From Chiridota heheva (Eukaryota > Echinodermata > Holothuroidea > Apodida > Chiridotidae), in assembly GCA_020152595.1 (NCBI GenBank), contig JAIGNY010001603.1, positions 662,001 through 726,000 on the forward strand: DNA of 64,000 nt, read 5' to 3'. The position numbers were made by a program, and so were the translations under genes. Positions 1-11,528 of the stretch are shown here, in pieces. The notes beneath the pieces are model-generated. The model searched no databases. It was not told the origin of the DNA and was given only the letters and a program-made list of their open reading frames with translations. Position 1 is the first letter of the stretch. Every line of letters begins with the position of its first letter.

Positions 1-41
1 AATACTTTGTACTTTGTACTACAGTACGTGTAAATAAGAGC

Positions 42-299
42 CTAATTTTTAACGAAAAAACCCTTCCAAAAAAACATTAGACAACATAAATTGGTGGATA
101 CTGGAATCCTGCTTCCTGCATATTCCGCTGAAGAAAAGACCTCCCTGATCTTGGTGACAATGCATGCCAGAAGTGGTAACCTTACATGTTTGCCGAGATA
201 TCCCCAACTCTGCCAGTGTTTGTAGGCAGTATGAGGATAGTGTCTGTGAAAGAAGAAATGCATTTCATTAGAAAAATATATGACAAGCACTGGGTACAA
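42..299 (-). pseudogene. P2X7 C-terminal-domain-like exon fragment
   Basis: The minus-strand frame is open and carries the run LGKHVRLPLLACIVTKIREV followed by FSSAEYAG. This matches the pattern I associate with the cysteine-containing P2X7 intracellular C-terminal domain found in many invertebrate proteins: LG, basic residue, PL..C.V..IR..F, then (Y/E)YTG. That domain is usually a zinc-binding module at a protein C-terminus. The recognisable part is about 50 residues, and the frame ends in an AT-rich stretch with no matching tail, so this looks like one exon or a relict, not a whole gene. No partner exon was found before the window edge. Assignment is by eye. Confidence 0.4.
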
Positions 300-1182
300 G
301 CACTCATATTGATTGATGCTAAACTAAAACATGACTTTGCCACTTGGCAGGTACAGTATAGAAATATATTTCCTGGTTATTTGTTTTTTAAATTTTATTA
401 TTGAATAATATGCAAATGAAATTTTGCTGGAAATAAAACTTGTTTGTTCAGACAAAATCAAATTCTGCTTGTGCACATAAGATATTCTGCTTGTTCACAG
501 AACGTCTATAACCCAATTGGAGGACTAATTCATCTGAAAAAGGAAAAAATCTTTAGTTGTTATATGAAGCCTGACTTGAGCTTTATCTTACCTGAAAAAC
601 AATAATTTCTTATTTATATTATTATAATTATTATTATTATTATTATTATAATTATTATTATTATAATTATTATTCCTCCCATACTTGAAGCCTTGCTTTG
701 GTCTGACATTGGAAATACCATTCTTATAAATTTCTACATAAGATGGGAACCTTGAAAGAATGATGAGTGAAATGAGAGGTAACACATTCTTTACTTCAAT
801 GTGAACAAGAGAAAAAGATACTAAAGAGGCTGTTAAAATTAATTTTTTCAAATGGTGCATGAGCTAAACCATGCTTAAACTTGATTAAAAACAACCTGTA
901 TTCAGAATCATCCTAAGGTATCCTAGTATTCCAAGGTTATGCTGCACTACACATAGTTCTAAAATGTAAAAAATGGGGTAATTCTCTGTAACAAAATGCA
1001 ATTAAATTTTAAAAATATGTTATTCCTAAACAAAATCTAAATAATTTGCAATGCCACCCTCTCATGAAATTCAGTATCAGCTCTATTTCCATACTTCTGA
1101 CTGTACTGGAACAGTGCAACTTGTAAAACATGGTGATTTAGACAAACTGGCTGAAATCCAGGGTGGGCATTCCATGTCTTCT
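300..1182. other. AT-rich stretch without recognisable gene
   Basis: No coding signal was recognised here apart from the (ATT)n tract at 611-673. The plus-strand frame at 1051-1293 is the antisense shadow of the Tigger-like relict and of the sequence just beyond its recognisable end. Confidence 0.5.
611..673. repeat. (ATT/AAT)n microsatellite
   Basis: A run of ATT/TTA triplets is interrupted by a few ATAA steps. The Asn/Tyr-rich frame on the minus strand here is only a translation of this repeat. Confidence 0.9.
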
Positions 1183-2133
1183 TACTCACTTTTCATCTTG
1201 ACAAGAACCCCCTGCATCTCTTTGCAGCATATGGGAGCTGTGTCTACCATGAACAGGATTACCTTGCCTGGTGGGACATATTTCCTTAAGTAAACAAGCC
1301 AGTTTAAAAAGAGTTTAGTGTTGATGTACCCAGTTTCACTCATTGCCAGAAATGATCCTGGAGGAAGATTATCAGAGAATCTGGCTTTCTTCTCATGCCC
1401 TTCATAATGATATAGGGCGGTATGTATCCGCCTGCAGCATTACAGCAACCCATCACAGTCACATTTTGCCCTTTCTCTGTGCTGGTAATGCTTACCACTG
1501 ACTTTTTCCCGCGTTTCCTGAAGACATACCCGGGCCTATTCGACAGTTAAATCCCAGCCTCATCTGCATTGTATATTCTTTCTGGCCATTCTCTCATGCC
1601 TTCATTATCAAGGACACTTTCACATTTGTCAAAAAAATCGTTTACTTTGGGCCTGTTCATTCCTTGAGCTCGGGCACGGAAAAGACTTTCTGACTTTCGA
1701 TAGGAAATTTCAGGAAACCGGCACAAATAGCCATTGAGCCATTTATTTCCTGCCAATCGCTTTGTTTTGTTGAAATTGTTAGTGATATCGTTGGCTTCTG
1801 CATAGTCAAAACAGACGTGCTTTAAATCTGTTCTTGTAAAGCCAAATCCTCGTGATTCCATCAAGAGAATGTGATCATGTAGATCTTTTCTGCCTGAGGA
1901 AGCAATGCTGTTTTTCGTCCCATACCAGGTTTAACAGGTATCGAAGTTTCCTTAAGCTTACGTCTTAGAGTGGTTCTTGGGACACTGAAGAGCTTTGAAG
2001 CTTTTGTGTAACCCATCTCGCCTTTTTCAACACTTTGTAGAGCAAGTTTCATCCGTTCTTCATCCCAGGAGTGGCGATCACTCTTTCGTTTGTAATAATA
2101 GTAAAAAAGGAGTAAATCTAGTGTCGATTTCAT
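1183..2133 (-). pseudogene. Tigger/pogo-like DDE transposase relict
   Basis: Read on the minus strand, the segment from about 2095 encodes a Psq-type helix-turn-helix (GEMGYTKASKLFSVPRTTLR RKLK). A one-base frame change near 1893 then leads into LLMESRGFGFTRTDL, typical of the CENP-B/Tigger DNA-binding region. The catalytic domain follows with NADEAG (first Asp), an immediate in-frame TAA, then RKRGKKSVVSITSTEKGQ and NVTVMGCCNA. A second frame change near 1390 leads to SFLAMSETGYINTKLFLNWL and ILFMVDTAP (second Asp). The frame is lost at a TAA at 1183 before the third catalytic residue. In the family this protein is a Tc1/mariner-superfamily transposase that cuts and pastes at TA sites. This copy has at least two frameshifts and one stop and cannot be active. 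Terminal inverted repeats were not identified. Confidence 0.75.
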
Positions 2134-2475
2134 TTCTAAAATAGACTCTGGTTTTTCTATTAGATTTTACCATGTTCTAAACAAGCATAAACTCAGGTAA
2201 AATTAATTTGGAGAAATCATAGATGAGGATATGGATTATTCTTTGTGGTGTTGATCCCATTCATAAATGATCTTAAAATAGACTGCTGGTAAATTTTCTA
2301 TTTAGATTTTTAGACTCTGGATTAGATTTTACCTATGTTACCCATAAACAAGTTTAAAATACATAAACTCAGGTAATATATTAATTTGGAGAAATGCATA
2401 GATGAGGATATGGATTATTCTTTGTGGTGTTGATCCCATCCCAGATAAATGATAACTTAAAATACATTATATGGC
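2125..2475. repeat. Tandem duplication, ~165-bp unit, two copies
   Basis: About 2137-2290 and 2300-2470 share long identical runs, including GATGAGGATATGGATTATTC and TTTGTGGTGTTGATCCCAT, plus the flanking words ACTCAGGTAA and TTAATTTGGAGAAAT. Small insertions separate the copies. The duplication lies directly upstream (in transposase orientation) of the Tigger-like relict. Confidence 0.85.
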
Positions 2476-2479
2476 AAAC

Positions 2480-3880
2480 ACACATCCAGGTATATTAAGT
2501 ACCTAACATGGCCCCCTTAGCACTTCTTAAATGTGCCCAAGACAGCCCCCTTAGCACTTTGTGTAAAAGACCCATGTGGATTTAGTAAACTTGAAATAAA
2601 AATTCTAAAATTATCTTAATAATAATAATTAACTTATTTCAATGGCTAATTTCCCCCCTAGTTGTTCAAAAACATATAATCTATGCATAGCATACAATAT
2701 TTTGGATGTGGGATAGGGGTCGGGTAAGCTTTTGTTATCCAATTACGCCTAAACACAGTAAATTCAGTACTTGACATTTTATGATAAACTGATTCATGAT
2801 AGGCTAGCCAGAGAAAACCCAGTTTGCACTGAAAGTTATATATTTCACATTTCAGAGAGCATATTGTGCAGTTAACTTTGTAAGTTAGCTTACCTTTAAT
2901 GCAGGGGCCATAATTAGCACATCATTTCATTACGAATGAGCACACTTATCCTCCATACTGCTCATAATTCATACATAGCTACACACATCATGGCCTATAC
3001 AGCTATTCTAAACACAATGCTAAGTAGCCTGACGCTTCTGCTGGTGTAATGCTGTCAATTTGGTTTTAGAGAAAACACACTTCTTGAAATACCTATTCTA
3101 ATTAAAGGGAGAAAATATGGCGACTACTGAACATACCACTTTAAAGAATGATCTCTGATGGGTCAGCAACAGGTAGCATAATTTCAAAAAATTGTTGGGA
3201 ACGTGTTCTGATCTTACTGCTTGCACAAGAAAAGTTGAAAAGCACAATTTGGAGGGCAGCAGTTCAAAATAACGAAATAACTGATGGCAGGGCCATCTTA
3301 GGATGAGGGCCGTCTTAGGCACTTACCCTATATGAATTTGTATGTGTTGTATAAATATTCTAGATTTCACCATTCAAAGAGTGTTTAATGGCCCTACATC
3401 AGATTTTTTTTGTTGATTGTGCAAACCACCCATATTACCTTTTGACTTGAACAGTTTAAAAAATCATTGATTGGTAGCAAACTGTGCAGGTAGGTATAAA
3501 AAATATTCAATTTTCCATTTATGATCATGGTTTTCTTTATTTAAATCTTTGATCTACAGCTTTATGATTTTTCAAACTGGCACATTTTGACTGACTGTCA
3601 CGGTGCCATTAAACAGCAACAAACCAAACCTTTTGCCCTAGCTTGGAAAAATCTTAACGTATCTTGATGTAAAATTATCCTTCTTTTTCTAAATGTTCCC
3701 ATTTCTACTGTATCTTGATCTAAATTTTTTAATTTTAGAGGCTTAAAATTGTAAGAATTAAAAAAGGCCATCAGTCAGAAATGTACTCAATTTGTCCTTG
3801 GTGTAATAATTCTTAATTTTTTGCCCAAGTTGGGAGGTGTGCTCAAGTTTTCTCAGGTTGAATAATGTGCAGATAATTTT
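2480..3880. other. No gene recognised
   Basis: AT-rich sequence on both strands. A short internal repeat of CCCCCTTAGCACTT occurs twice near 2513-2560. The minus-strand frame at 3098-3322 has no recognisable motif. Confidence 0.5.
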
Positions 3881-3884
3881 TTTT

Positions 3885-5129
3885 AGTATTTCTGAAGGAA
3901 ATAATGTACACAAACCCATTATTAATATTATTCACAACTTCTACAGCGCCAAATCCAAAAAAGGCTCTTGGCGCTTTACAAAAGACAAAACATAAAAGAC
4001 ACAATAAAAGCTTAAATACAGTAAAACGATACAAGGGCCTAAACCGTATAAAAACCTTAAAAGGTTTTCAAAGGTTTATAAAAAAGGTATATACAAACTA
4101 TAAAAGCAGTAAAAAGCGAGGTAGAAAGGCATAAAACTGATAATATACAAAAATTAGAACTTACAAGTAAAAAACAATCAAAAGTACTGAAAATAGCTAT
4201 GAGTCAAAAGCAGCCACAAACAAGTGAATTTTGAGGAATTTCTTGAAAGTTTTGACATCAGGGGCACATTTTATGAAAACGGGCAAATTGTTCCAGAGAG
4301 TAGCAGCAGAGTGACTAAAAATTTTATCTGAGTAACGGGCAGTGTTGGTTTTGGGAACAACAAGTAAATATCTATTTTGTGATCTAAGATTACGAGGTGG
4401 ATTATAAAGGGTAAGTTCATCAGCCAGGTAGGCAGGGGCGAGACCATTTAGAGATTTATAAGCAAAGAGCAGTATTTTGAAAGTAGGTCTGTAACATACA
4501 GGGAGTCAGTGGAGTTGTCTAAGAATGGGTGTAATGTGGTCATGCCGGGGAGTTCTAGTAATTAAACGGGCTGCACAATTTTGAACCCGTTGGAGTTTCT
4601 GTAATGTGGTAATATTTACACCATACAAAAGAGAATTGCAATAATCTAATCTAGAAATTAAAAAAGCATGAACTAAAATACGGCAAGCATCATCAGTTAT
4701 AAGATTTCTTATCTTACAAATAGAACGTATATGAAAATAGCATGTCTTGATTACTGATTGCACGTGCTGGTGCATTGTTAAATTGATATCCAAAAGTACA
4801 CCCAGATTCCTAACTGAAGACACTGGATGCAAAGAACTATTACCAAGTTGAATGTCAAAATTGTTAGAACAGGTGGAGAATAGATGGGATTTGGAAGAGA
4901 AAACAATTAATTCAGTTTTATCATCATTAAGTTTCAATTTATTGTTTACCATCCAAATGCGCAAGTCATCAAGGCAAGCTTCTAACTTCATCTTAATACT
5001 TTTCCAATTATCAGACCTCCGAAAAGTAATATAAAGCTGGGTGTCGTCAGCATAACAATGAAATTCTATTTTATGCCGTCTCAACAATTCAAACGTCTCA
5101 AACCCATAAAGATGAGTCTGTTCCATCAC
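3885..5129 (-). mobile_element. CR1/L2-like non-LTR retrotransposon, 5'-truncated
   Basis: The minus strand encodes the C-terminal half of a LINE reverse transcriptase. It begins just before the catalytic motif (FHCYADDTQLYITFRR), continues through the thumb (WMVNNKLKLNDDKTELIVFS, RNLGVLLDINLTMHQHVQ, HAFLISRLDYCNSLLYG, LQRVQNCAARLI), and carries the conserved C-terminal tail. An in-frame TGA at 4506-4508 sits where the family normally has Trp after RQLH. The same frame then continues (FKILLFAYKSLNGLAPAYL, then SAATLWNNLPVFIK and LFVAAFDS) to a stop near 4213. The 3' UTR contains GTAAAGCGCCAAGAGCC and ends in AT-rich repeats near 3890, as usual for CR1/L2 elements. The 5' part, including the endonuclease, is missing, consistent with 5' truncation during target-primed integration. 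Apart from the one stop, decay is light. Confidence 0.88.
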
Positions 5130-5904
5130 AGGGGTCCTGTTTCATTTCTGTTGTTTTCTTTGTTGTGGAAGTCGGAGTCCTCTTTGTTACTTGCTTGCTA
5201 AGCTGTTTTCAGGGATAAACTGTATCAGGAGGCTTTGCTTCTCTCTTCCTTAAGTTCGTATTTGGCATTATTTGTGTTGCATGTGAAGAGGCCACAACAA
5301 AAGCATACTTCTTTTCATATGATACTTTAGTTGCTTTGGCTGTTGATGACTGCTTTCTTCCATCTGTAATATGGTGGGAATAGATGCACATGTTTGTGAT
5401 TGTATAGGGTTACCATATTACTTCCCTCTCACTTCTGACTAAAGATCATAATAACTAAAGTATCTTCAATAAAATGTGTCATTCGCAAATTATTAGTTAA
5501 CATTCATCCAATCAAAAACTGTAGAACTGTCATTCACTTGTGGTTTTCGTAAAATACAGTGTATCTGAAATTCAACATCATATCATAGATCCTCCATGTT
5601 CATATTCACTGTTTGTTAAATATTACTTATTCGAACACCCCCCAGAGAAGACAGGCAGCAGACGGTTGTGCAACTTAAGATGAAAACCATCCAAAAGGGG
5701 CAAAACAGTATGCATAATACACTGAAAAACAAGTCAAATAAGGGGTATCCAATGTCCCCAAAGAAGAGTGACAAGAAACCTTTTTTATAGTCAAGGCGTA
5801 AGATAAAACCTGCTTACCACGCAGACCAATGATAAAAAATGCACCTGCATACCAGACAGGCCAATAATAAATTAACACTTGCATATGCCACAGGCCTGTG
5901 GGGT
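5130..5904. other. No gene recognised; one exon-like frame
   Basis: On the minus strand a frame from about 5367 down to 5209 follows ATTCCCACCATATTACAG, a plausible 3' splice site. It is rich in Lys and Ser (QSSTAKATKVSYEKKYAFVV) and I cannot assign it. Nothing else stands out. Confidence 0.25.
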
Positions 5905-6115
5905 ATGCAGTGTTATTTTTTTCTTGGCAGGCTGAAGCTTTATTTCTCCAAGGATCTCGACCCCCATCCCCACCCAGAAGCCTCGTTTTTTGGCATGGTC
6001 TCTTGGGCATGTTTGGCGCTTTGGGCATTTTTTCTCTTTTTTTCCAAAGAAGAATGAACAAGTGACATTCTTGTTATATTCTTCTTAAACTCTAACAGAC
6101 TTGCTAACAGTCATC
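5905..6115 (+). repeat. Partial copy of the 50.2-kb hAT-like MITE
   Basis: This stretch aligns closely with 50180-50370. Shared runs include CCCAGAAGCCTCGTTTTT, TTTTTTCCAAAGAAGAATGA, ACAAGTGACATTCTTGTTAT and CTCTAACAGACTT. The left terminal motif is degraded (CAGTGTTATTTTTTTCTTGG), and the right half of the MITE is absent here. The overlapping frames on both strands (5675-6061 and 5839-6057) are repeat-derived. Confidence 0.85.
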
Positions 6116-6476
6116 ATGAAAGGCACAAGTTGGGGTCCCAAGCCCAGCCAATAAGAGGCCATTTCAAATATATAAATATGTTTGTATAGGTCTATCACTT
6201 TTTACAAAAAGGATTCGATCGTAGACTCCAGGCCATGGAGCTAAAAAAGAGACCAGGCAGATATGCAAAAAGAAAAGAAACGTGTTAGTCTGTAAAACAT
6301 GTTTATTCAAAATGTCCAAAGTTACATCTATAAAACAACCTTCTTTGACATATTTGAGCATGAGGGAAGCTGTTTTTAGGTATATCCTATCAGCCCATGG
6401 GATCAATTTAAATGGGTGCTTGTCCAGCCTATAACAAAACAGTTCTTTCTCTATAAAAAAGCGTTTCTTTCTCTTT

Positions 6477-6975
6477 ATGCATGATACACTTGTTCCGTAT
6501 GGTCTTGCAGTCCATGGTGCAATTGACGGTTATTCACACAAGATTTTATGGCTAGACATTGCACCAACAAATAAAAATCCCAAAATTGTTGCCAGATATT
6601 TCCTTGATTTGGTGCACCGCGTCGGTAATGTACCACATTCGTTGCGCTTTGATCCTGGAACTGAAAATGGGGTCATCTGCTGATATTTACTATGTGTTAT
6701 CGGATGGGGAAGGTCGATCCATATTTGGAAAATCAACATCTAACCAAAGAATTGAATGCTGGTGGTCATTTCTTGAAGACTGTAAATTTGCGTGTGATGA
6801 AGATGACAGAGATAGTCTTGAGAACCAAGTAGAATGATTGACAAACGACTTTCTGTGAAGTGAAGAGATGATTGAAATTGTTGATTTAGTGATGGGAGCA
6901 CAGCTGAATCCAAGAGCTTCGGAAGAAGCAGTCAATATGTACACAAATTTCATGAAAAAACTTAATCAACTGTAG
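6477..6975 (+). pseudogene. Integrase-core (DDE) domain relict
   Basis: The first frame (6477-6683) carries YGLAVHGAIDGYSHKILWLD, then LDLVHRVGNVPHSLRFDPGTENG. The second (within 6669-6837) carries YVLSDGEGRSIFGKSTSNQR followed by IECWWSFLED. Together these give the D, D and E positions (AIDGYS, RFDPGTEN, RIECWW) of the integrase-core family that is widespread as single-domain proteins in teleosts and marine invertebrates. The loop between GTEN and the last block is shortened and the frame changes near 6670. In-frame stops follow at 6835 and 6856, with an open tail of 38 codons (6859-6975) in the same frame. Upstream sequence is not recognisable. This is one decayed exon of a transposon-derived or domesticated integrase gene. 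Confidence 0.7.
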
Positions 6976-9188
6976 CGTCCATCATTCTATTTCGGCTTAA
7001 TTTTAAAGTTTTTTTTCTTTTTAGAATTAACCATGCATTTTGTTCTGTATTTGATTAATGTCCATTTCGTAGATGAAAATACACTCAAATATCAAATTTG
7101 GTGCATAGGTAGGAAAAAGCCTTCTATCTAGTATTACAGTCTTATCATAAAAAACGATATCTTCGAAAACGGTGCTTTCTTACTCTGGTCTTAAAAGTTA
7201 TGTTCGGAAGTTTGAAAAATTATAATCATATCAAAAATAATGGATATATTAAAAGGAACACTTCGGTGAAAACAGTACATCAATATATCATCTAATCACG
7301 CTATGTTTATAATATATTGATTTCAATGAGTCCTGCACAAATCCCATTAAATGCACTAAGTTTGAAACAACATTACAAGGCATCACCTCATTGAATCCAC
7401 TATAATCTTTAGTTGCATTCTCTTTTTAAGAAAGTCACCATGATATTAATATTTGGATTCTTCAACTGTTCATAGAAATGATCTCTACATGCACCCCCTT
7501 TCTCGATCACAGCTTTCTGACTTTTGTTCTTGAATTTTCTCTCATTCTCCCCCTGTTTTCTTTCCTTCCTACCTCTAAAATGATCTGACCTCTCAGGCAC
7601 AATTTGACCCTTGTTGTCGTGGTGCCGTTGAGACCTCATCAAACAAACAAAAGATCAAGCTTAAAAAGCATTGTTCTGTCAAATTCTTGACAAATTATTA
7701 CTTCCATATCATTATCCACAGATATATATCATTTATATATTATATCGTTTCTTCAATGTCATCTGAGAATTGTGAGCCTTTGGTGTCAAAATGTTTCTGC
7801 GTTCAGAAGTTTGTATACTTTTTATTCAAATGCTCTTAAAGAAAATAGTTTCTTCTAGTAAATAAGCTTTCAGGTTTCAACACATTTTTATCAGTTTTTG
7901 ATTTCATGATCCTTTGTCACATTGAATATGTGAATAACTTGAAACTTAATTTACGGTAAAATATAAACATTTAGTAGCTGAATGTATAGACCTAGCGTAT
8001 AGGTAGATGATTAGCCTATGTATTTGTTCTTTAAATTTAAAATTGTACAGCTCCCACTCTCCCCCCCCTCCCAAGAAAAAAAGCAAGCACAATTGATTTA
8101 GTTGTTTCTTCCTTGTTTGAGCTTCAGTGCCGCACGTGTTTGTTAATACAGCAGCTAGCGTATTATTAATTCTTGCTTTCCATCTGTAGATATGAATGAC
8201 TATTTCATATACTCATACATAAGCTTTCATGCATGTTTTTGCACACGGTGGGCAGGTGGGAAATGAAACAAACATTAAGTTACTTATGAGTCAGTGTATT
8301 AATAATTTTATACAACTTTTGGTCAATTCACACTATATGCAACATGAGGTAAATATAGGACATACTGAATTCTTTTTTATGCACGTCTGCTCTTTTTTAC
8401 CTTCTTATAAATTTCTTCATTTTGTAAAAGAAAAGAAAGCAAAAAACGAAACAAAAGTATTTAAGCTGTTGTTTTTTTCATACACAAAAGAAATCCAAAT
8501 TTACATAAGGTATGGTGTCTCTACAAGTAAAAAATCAATTTATAAGCCAATATCATCCAAATTGAATGGTTTAGTTGTAGCCTATTGTAAATAAAGTGTT
8601 TGACATCAATGTGTCACTATAATTATTTACTCTTAACTGCAAGACTTGCTTACTTTCCTGCTCATAATCGCTTCATTCTCTTAATAAAAGATGGAGAGAA
8701 ATATAACACAATTTTATCACTCAACTTGGAAACTTCACAATATTTTCAAATTTTAAGGACTATTGAACATAAAATGTCTTCTATGTTTTATATCAGGAAC
8801 CTACAAACAGCAGTTTTATATATCACTCCTAAAGTGGCAATTTCTCCCTTTCGTCATTTTATGTTAACTTTTGAGTTCGTGATATTGGAGCACCTTTGAC
8901 TTCTTGATATCTTGGACAATGAAGTTTGTGCGCGGCGATAGGAGACTATAAACTGGGGAAAATTTCGTTGATATTTCTTTTTTTACATTTTGTTTATGCA
9001 GTCTTTAGTGAGAATCTCAAGAGGAAGGTATGGATAAATAAGGGTTTTCTGCTATGGTATGTTAGCGTCATTGAAGTTTACTTACATTTTCAGATGTAGG
9101 TACTACAATTTTGATGGTGGCCTATTTGCTGACATTTCAAAAACTGGTCAATGTTGTAAGCATCTCCATTGCGGAAACCATGTGGTTC
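6976..9188. other. No gene recognised
   Basis: AT-rich. The minus-strand frame at 7409-7642 is highly charged (FRGRKERKQGENERKFKNKS) and unassigned. The plus-strand frames at 8229-8594 and 8600-8899 look like chance openings in AT-rich DNA. A poly(C) run lies at about 8063. Confidence 0.45.
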
Positions 9189-9425
9189 TTAAATACATCT
9201 TAATAGTTGATTAAATGGATGCCCAATTGTAAGGCGCAAGTATTCATACAGGGCATCGATCCCCTTCATATGCTCCTCCTGAACATCTTCCGGGTGAATG
9301 AATGTTAAGTTTGCTTCTGCGCCGAATCCTAAAAAGGGGATACTGGTTGCAGCTGTAGCCAAAATCACTTAATCTGCCAGGTGCATGACTTTTCCCGTGA
9401 CTGGACCATCAATTCCACCAAAAAA
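9189..9425 (-). pseudogene. Unassigned coding-like relict
   Basis: The minus strand is open for about 75 codons except for one TAA. After that stop it reads VILATAATSIPFLGFGAEAN, then LTFIHPEDVQEEHMKGIDAL and YEYLRLTIGHPFNQLLRCI before a TAA at 9189. Amino-acid composition and codon choice are more protein-like than the surroundings, and the part before the stop (GGIDGPVTGKVMHLAD) is also continuous. I recognise no family. It lies just outside the 3' side of the decayed Ty3/Gypsy element and may be an exon or an element-derived fragment. Confidence 0.3.
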
Positions 9426-9878
9426 TAAAAAATGTCAAAGATACAGAAGAGCTTATTGATTAATCTAATCATGGAGCTATATCATGGTCTGTCTTAGAGC
9501 TCCATGATCTAATGCTTGTCTTCTGAATTTCACAGTGTAAATATGTAGTAAATGTATGGCATTGCTCTAGTTGGAAACAAGTAGATAACATTTTATTGTG
9601 TTATTTTCTTGGAATAGTATTATTATGATGATGGAATTATCATGACAGACATTTAGTTAAAAGTGAAATATGAAAAATTACAATTGGAAAACAGGCTTAA
9701 CTGGGGTTGGGTGGGGTAAGAGAGCATGACACATATATCTTTAAGGTGAAAGGTCAAAGTGCCAAGAATGATGTCAATTTTTCCATCCCATTTAGTAAAT
9801 AAGCTGTAGCTGATGAGAAGGTTGTGGGTGTTGATTGCAGTTGTACCTCACTCATGATGTGGTGTGTTAAAAATTAAT

Positions 9879-11528
9879 CTAAAGAACAATATCTCCCACT
9901 GAAAAGTCTGGGATATGAGATTTGCCATTCGACACCTGTTTCATGCGAGCCTGACGATCTTTTAGTATATCCCCAGCAACAAGCGGGCGATTTCTGCGTG
10001 AAATCGCTCTTTGAATCACTCTTTGAAATGTCGCAGGGCTATTACGCAATCCCATCAGTAATCAACGGAACTGGTATAAGCCCATGTGACAGCGAAATGC
10101 CGTGTAATGGCGTGTTGCTGGATCAATTACAACTTGATGGAAACCGCTTTGAAGGTCAAGAGTACTAAAATACACGGGATTTGCAGTCCCAAGACTTTTA
10201 AGAGCTTCGTCTGTCGTGGGAAGAGGATGCGCATCAATGCGTGTGCACGCATTTTGTTTCCTATAATCCACAACAAAACGATACCCTTTATTACCTTTCT
10301 TGGCAACAAGGAGGCAGGGAGCACCCCACGGACTAATAGATTCCTCTATAATACCTTGTTTCTCCATCTCTTGGATGATTTCTTCGAAAGCTTCTCGTTT
10401 TAAGGGCGTCATTCGGTATGCCGTTTGACGAATTGGGGGCTGATTGCCATCTACCTCAATACGATGTTTGATGATATCACATTTGCCAACACGCTTATCT
10501 TGACCTACAAACACATCTTCAAATTCATGTAAGAGTTGATGCAACTCCTGTGTCTGTTCAACATTTCTGTCTGAATTCTAAAGATCGATGTGAGAACTAT
10601 TGGGAATACTATTTTGTTCACCCATGTGTGAGGGCGTTGGGGCGCAGCCCATGGTTTGCTCAACCTCCTCATTGTCCAAAGAAAATAATTTATCATGTTC
10701 AGAGAGACAAACAAATCTTCCTAAAAAACACCTCTTAGGGATCACAATAGGTACATCAGATACATTCATAAGCCTATACACCACCACCCCATCTTGTACT
10801 GTTGATAAACAATTTGCAGCTATCAGTGATTCCTGCTTGAGTGCATTTCCGGTAACCATGCCAACGACACCGTTTGGGAGGGATTTTCCCTTTATGTGTG
10901 CTAGAATGATTTGTTCACTCTGTGGAGCAACGTCAATAGACTCTCGTGCCCAGGTACGGCGAGGGTCAAGAAAGATTTTGCTAGTATTAAAATCGATTGA
11001 TGCTGCATAATTGTGAAGAAAATCAAGACCAATGATAAAGTCGGTTGTAAAATTTGGTACAAGATGGAATCGTAGAGTAATAGATTTGCCACCAAATGTT
11101 ACTGGGATGCTAATGAATGCAGTAATTGGTAAACATACATTGTTTGCGGTAAAGACACATTTCCTGTCAGATTGACTTAATTTGCACATGCGACCTAGTC
11201 CATATTTAGCAATAACATCAGAATTCGCAACCGAGATATCGGCCCTCGTATCTATCATGCAATAAACTAATTTGCCATTCACTAATCTAACAGGTAGAGA
11301 ATTTTTAAGAAGTGGAGCTTCACATGATATTTGTGACGAATTTTTTTCCAATATCCGCCCCCTATCGAAGTCATTGTCACAACAAGACGAGTGTAAATCA
11401 CTTGTGGCTGTAGCATTAATATGTATGCCCTGAGATTGCGCATGAAGTTTACTATTAGTGCTATGTGACAATAAAGTCGGGAGGGATGCAGTCGCATGTG
11501 CAAACTGTTCCTGTTCAGGGATATTCAA
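9879..11528 (-). pseudogene. Gypsy A pol: protease, partial RT, integrase-tail remnant
   Basis: One minus-strand frame runs through this block with stops at 10578 (TAG) and 10062 (TGA). The aspartic protease follows an ~85-residue leader. Its active site reads MIDTRADISV where the family has Asp-Thr-Gly, so the Gly codon has become Arg. The flap-side block GLDFLHNYAASIDFN is retained. RT follows: HRIEVDGNQPPIRQTAYRM, ISPWGAPCLLVAKKGNKGYR, LDLQSGFHQVVIDPATRHYT, GLRNSPATFQRVI. The catalytic YxDD motif should come next but is absent. Instead the frame reads QRAISRRNRPLVAGDILKDR and DFSVGDIVL, resembling an integrase C-terminal end. The join lies in a short direct repeat, CAAAGAGTGATT followed by CAAAGAGCGATT. 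Non-functional. Confidence 0.8.

Noticed and set aside
3843..4134. Lys-rich plus-strand frame and a minus-strand frame at the end of the first LINE
   Set aside because: They lie in the 3' UTR and tail of the CR1/L2-like element.
10086..11010. Plus-strand frames across Gypsy A
   Set aside because: Antisense of well-defined RT and protease sequence.
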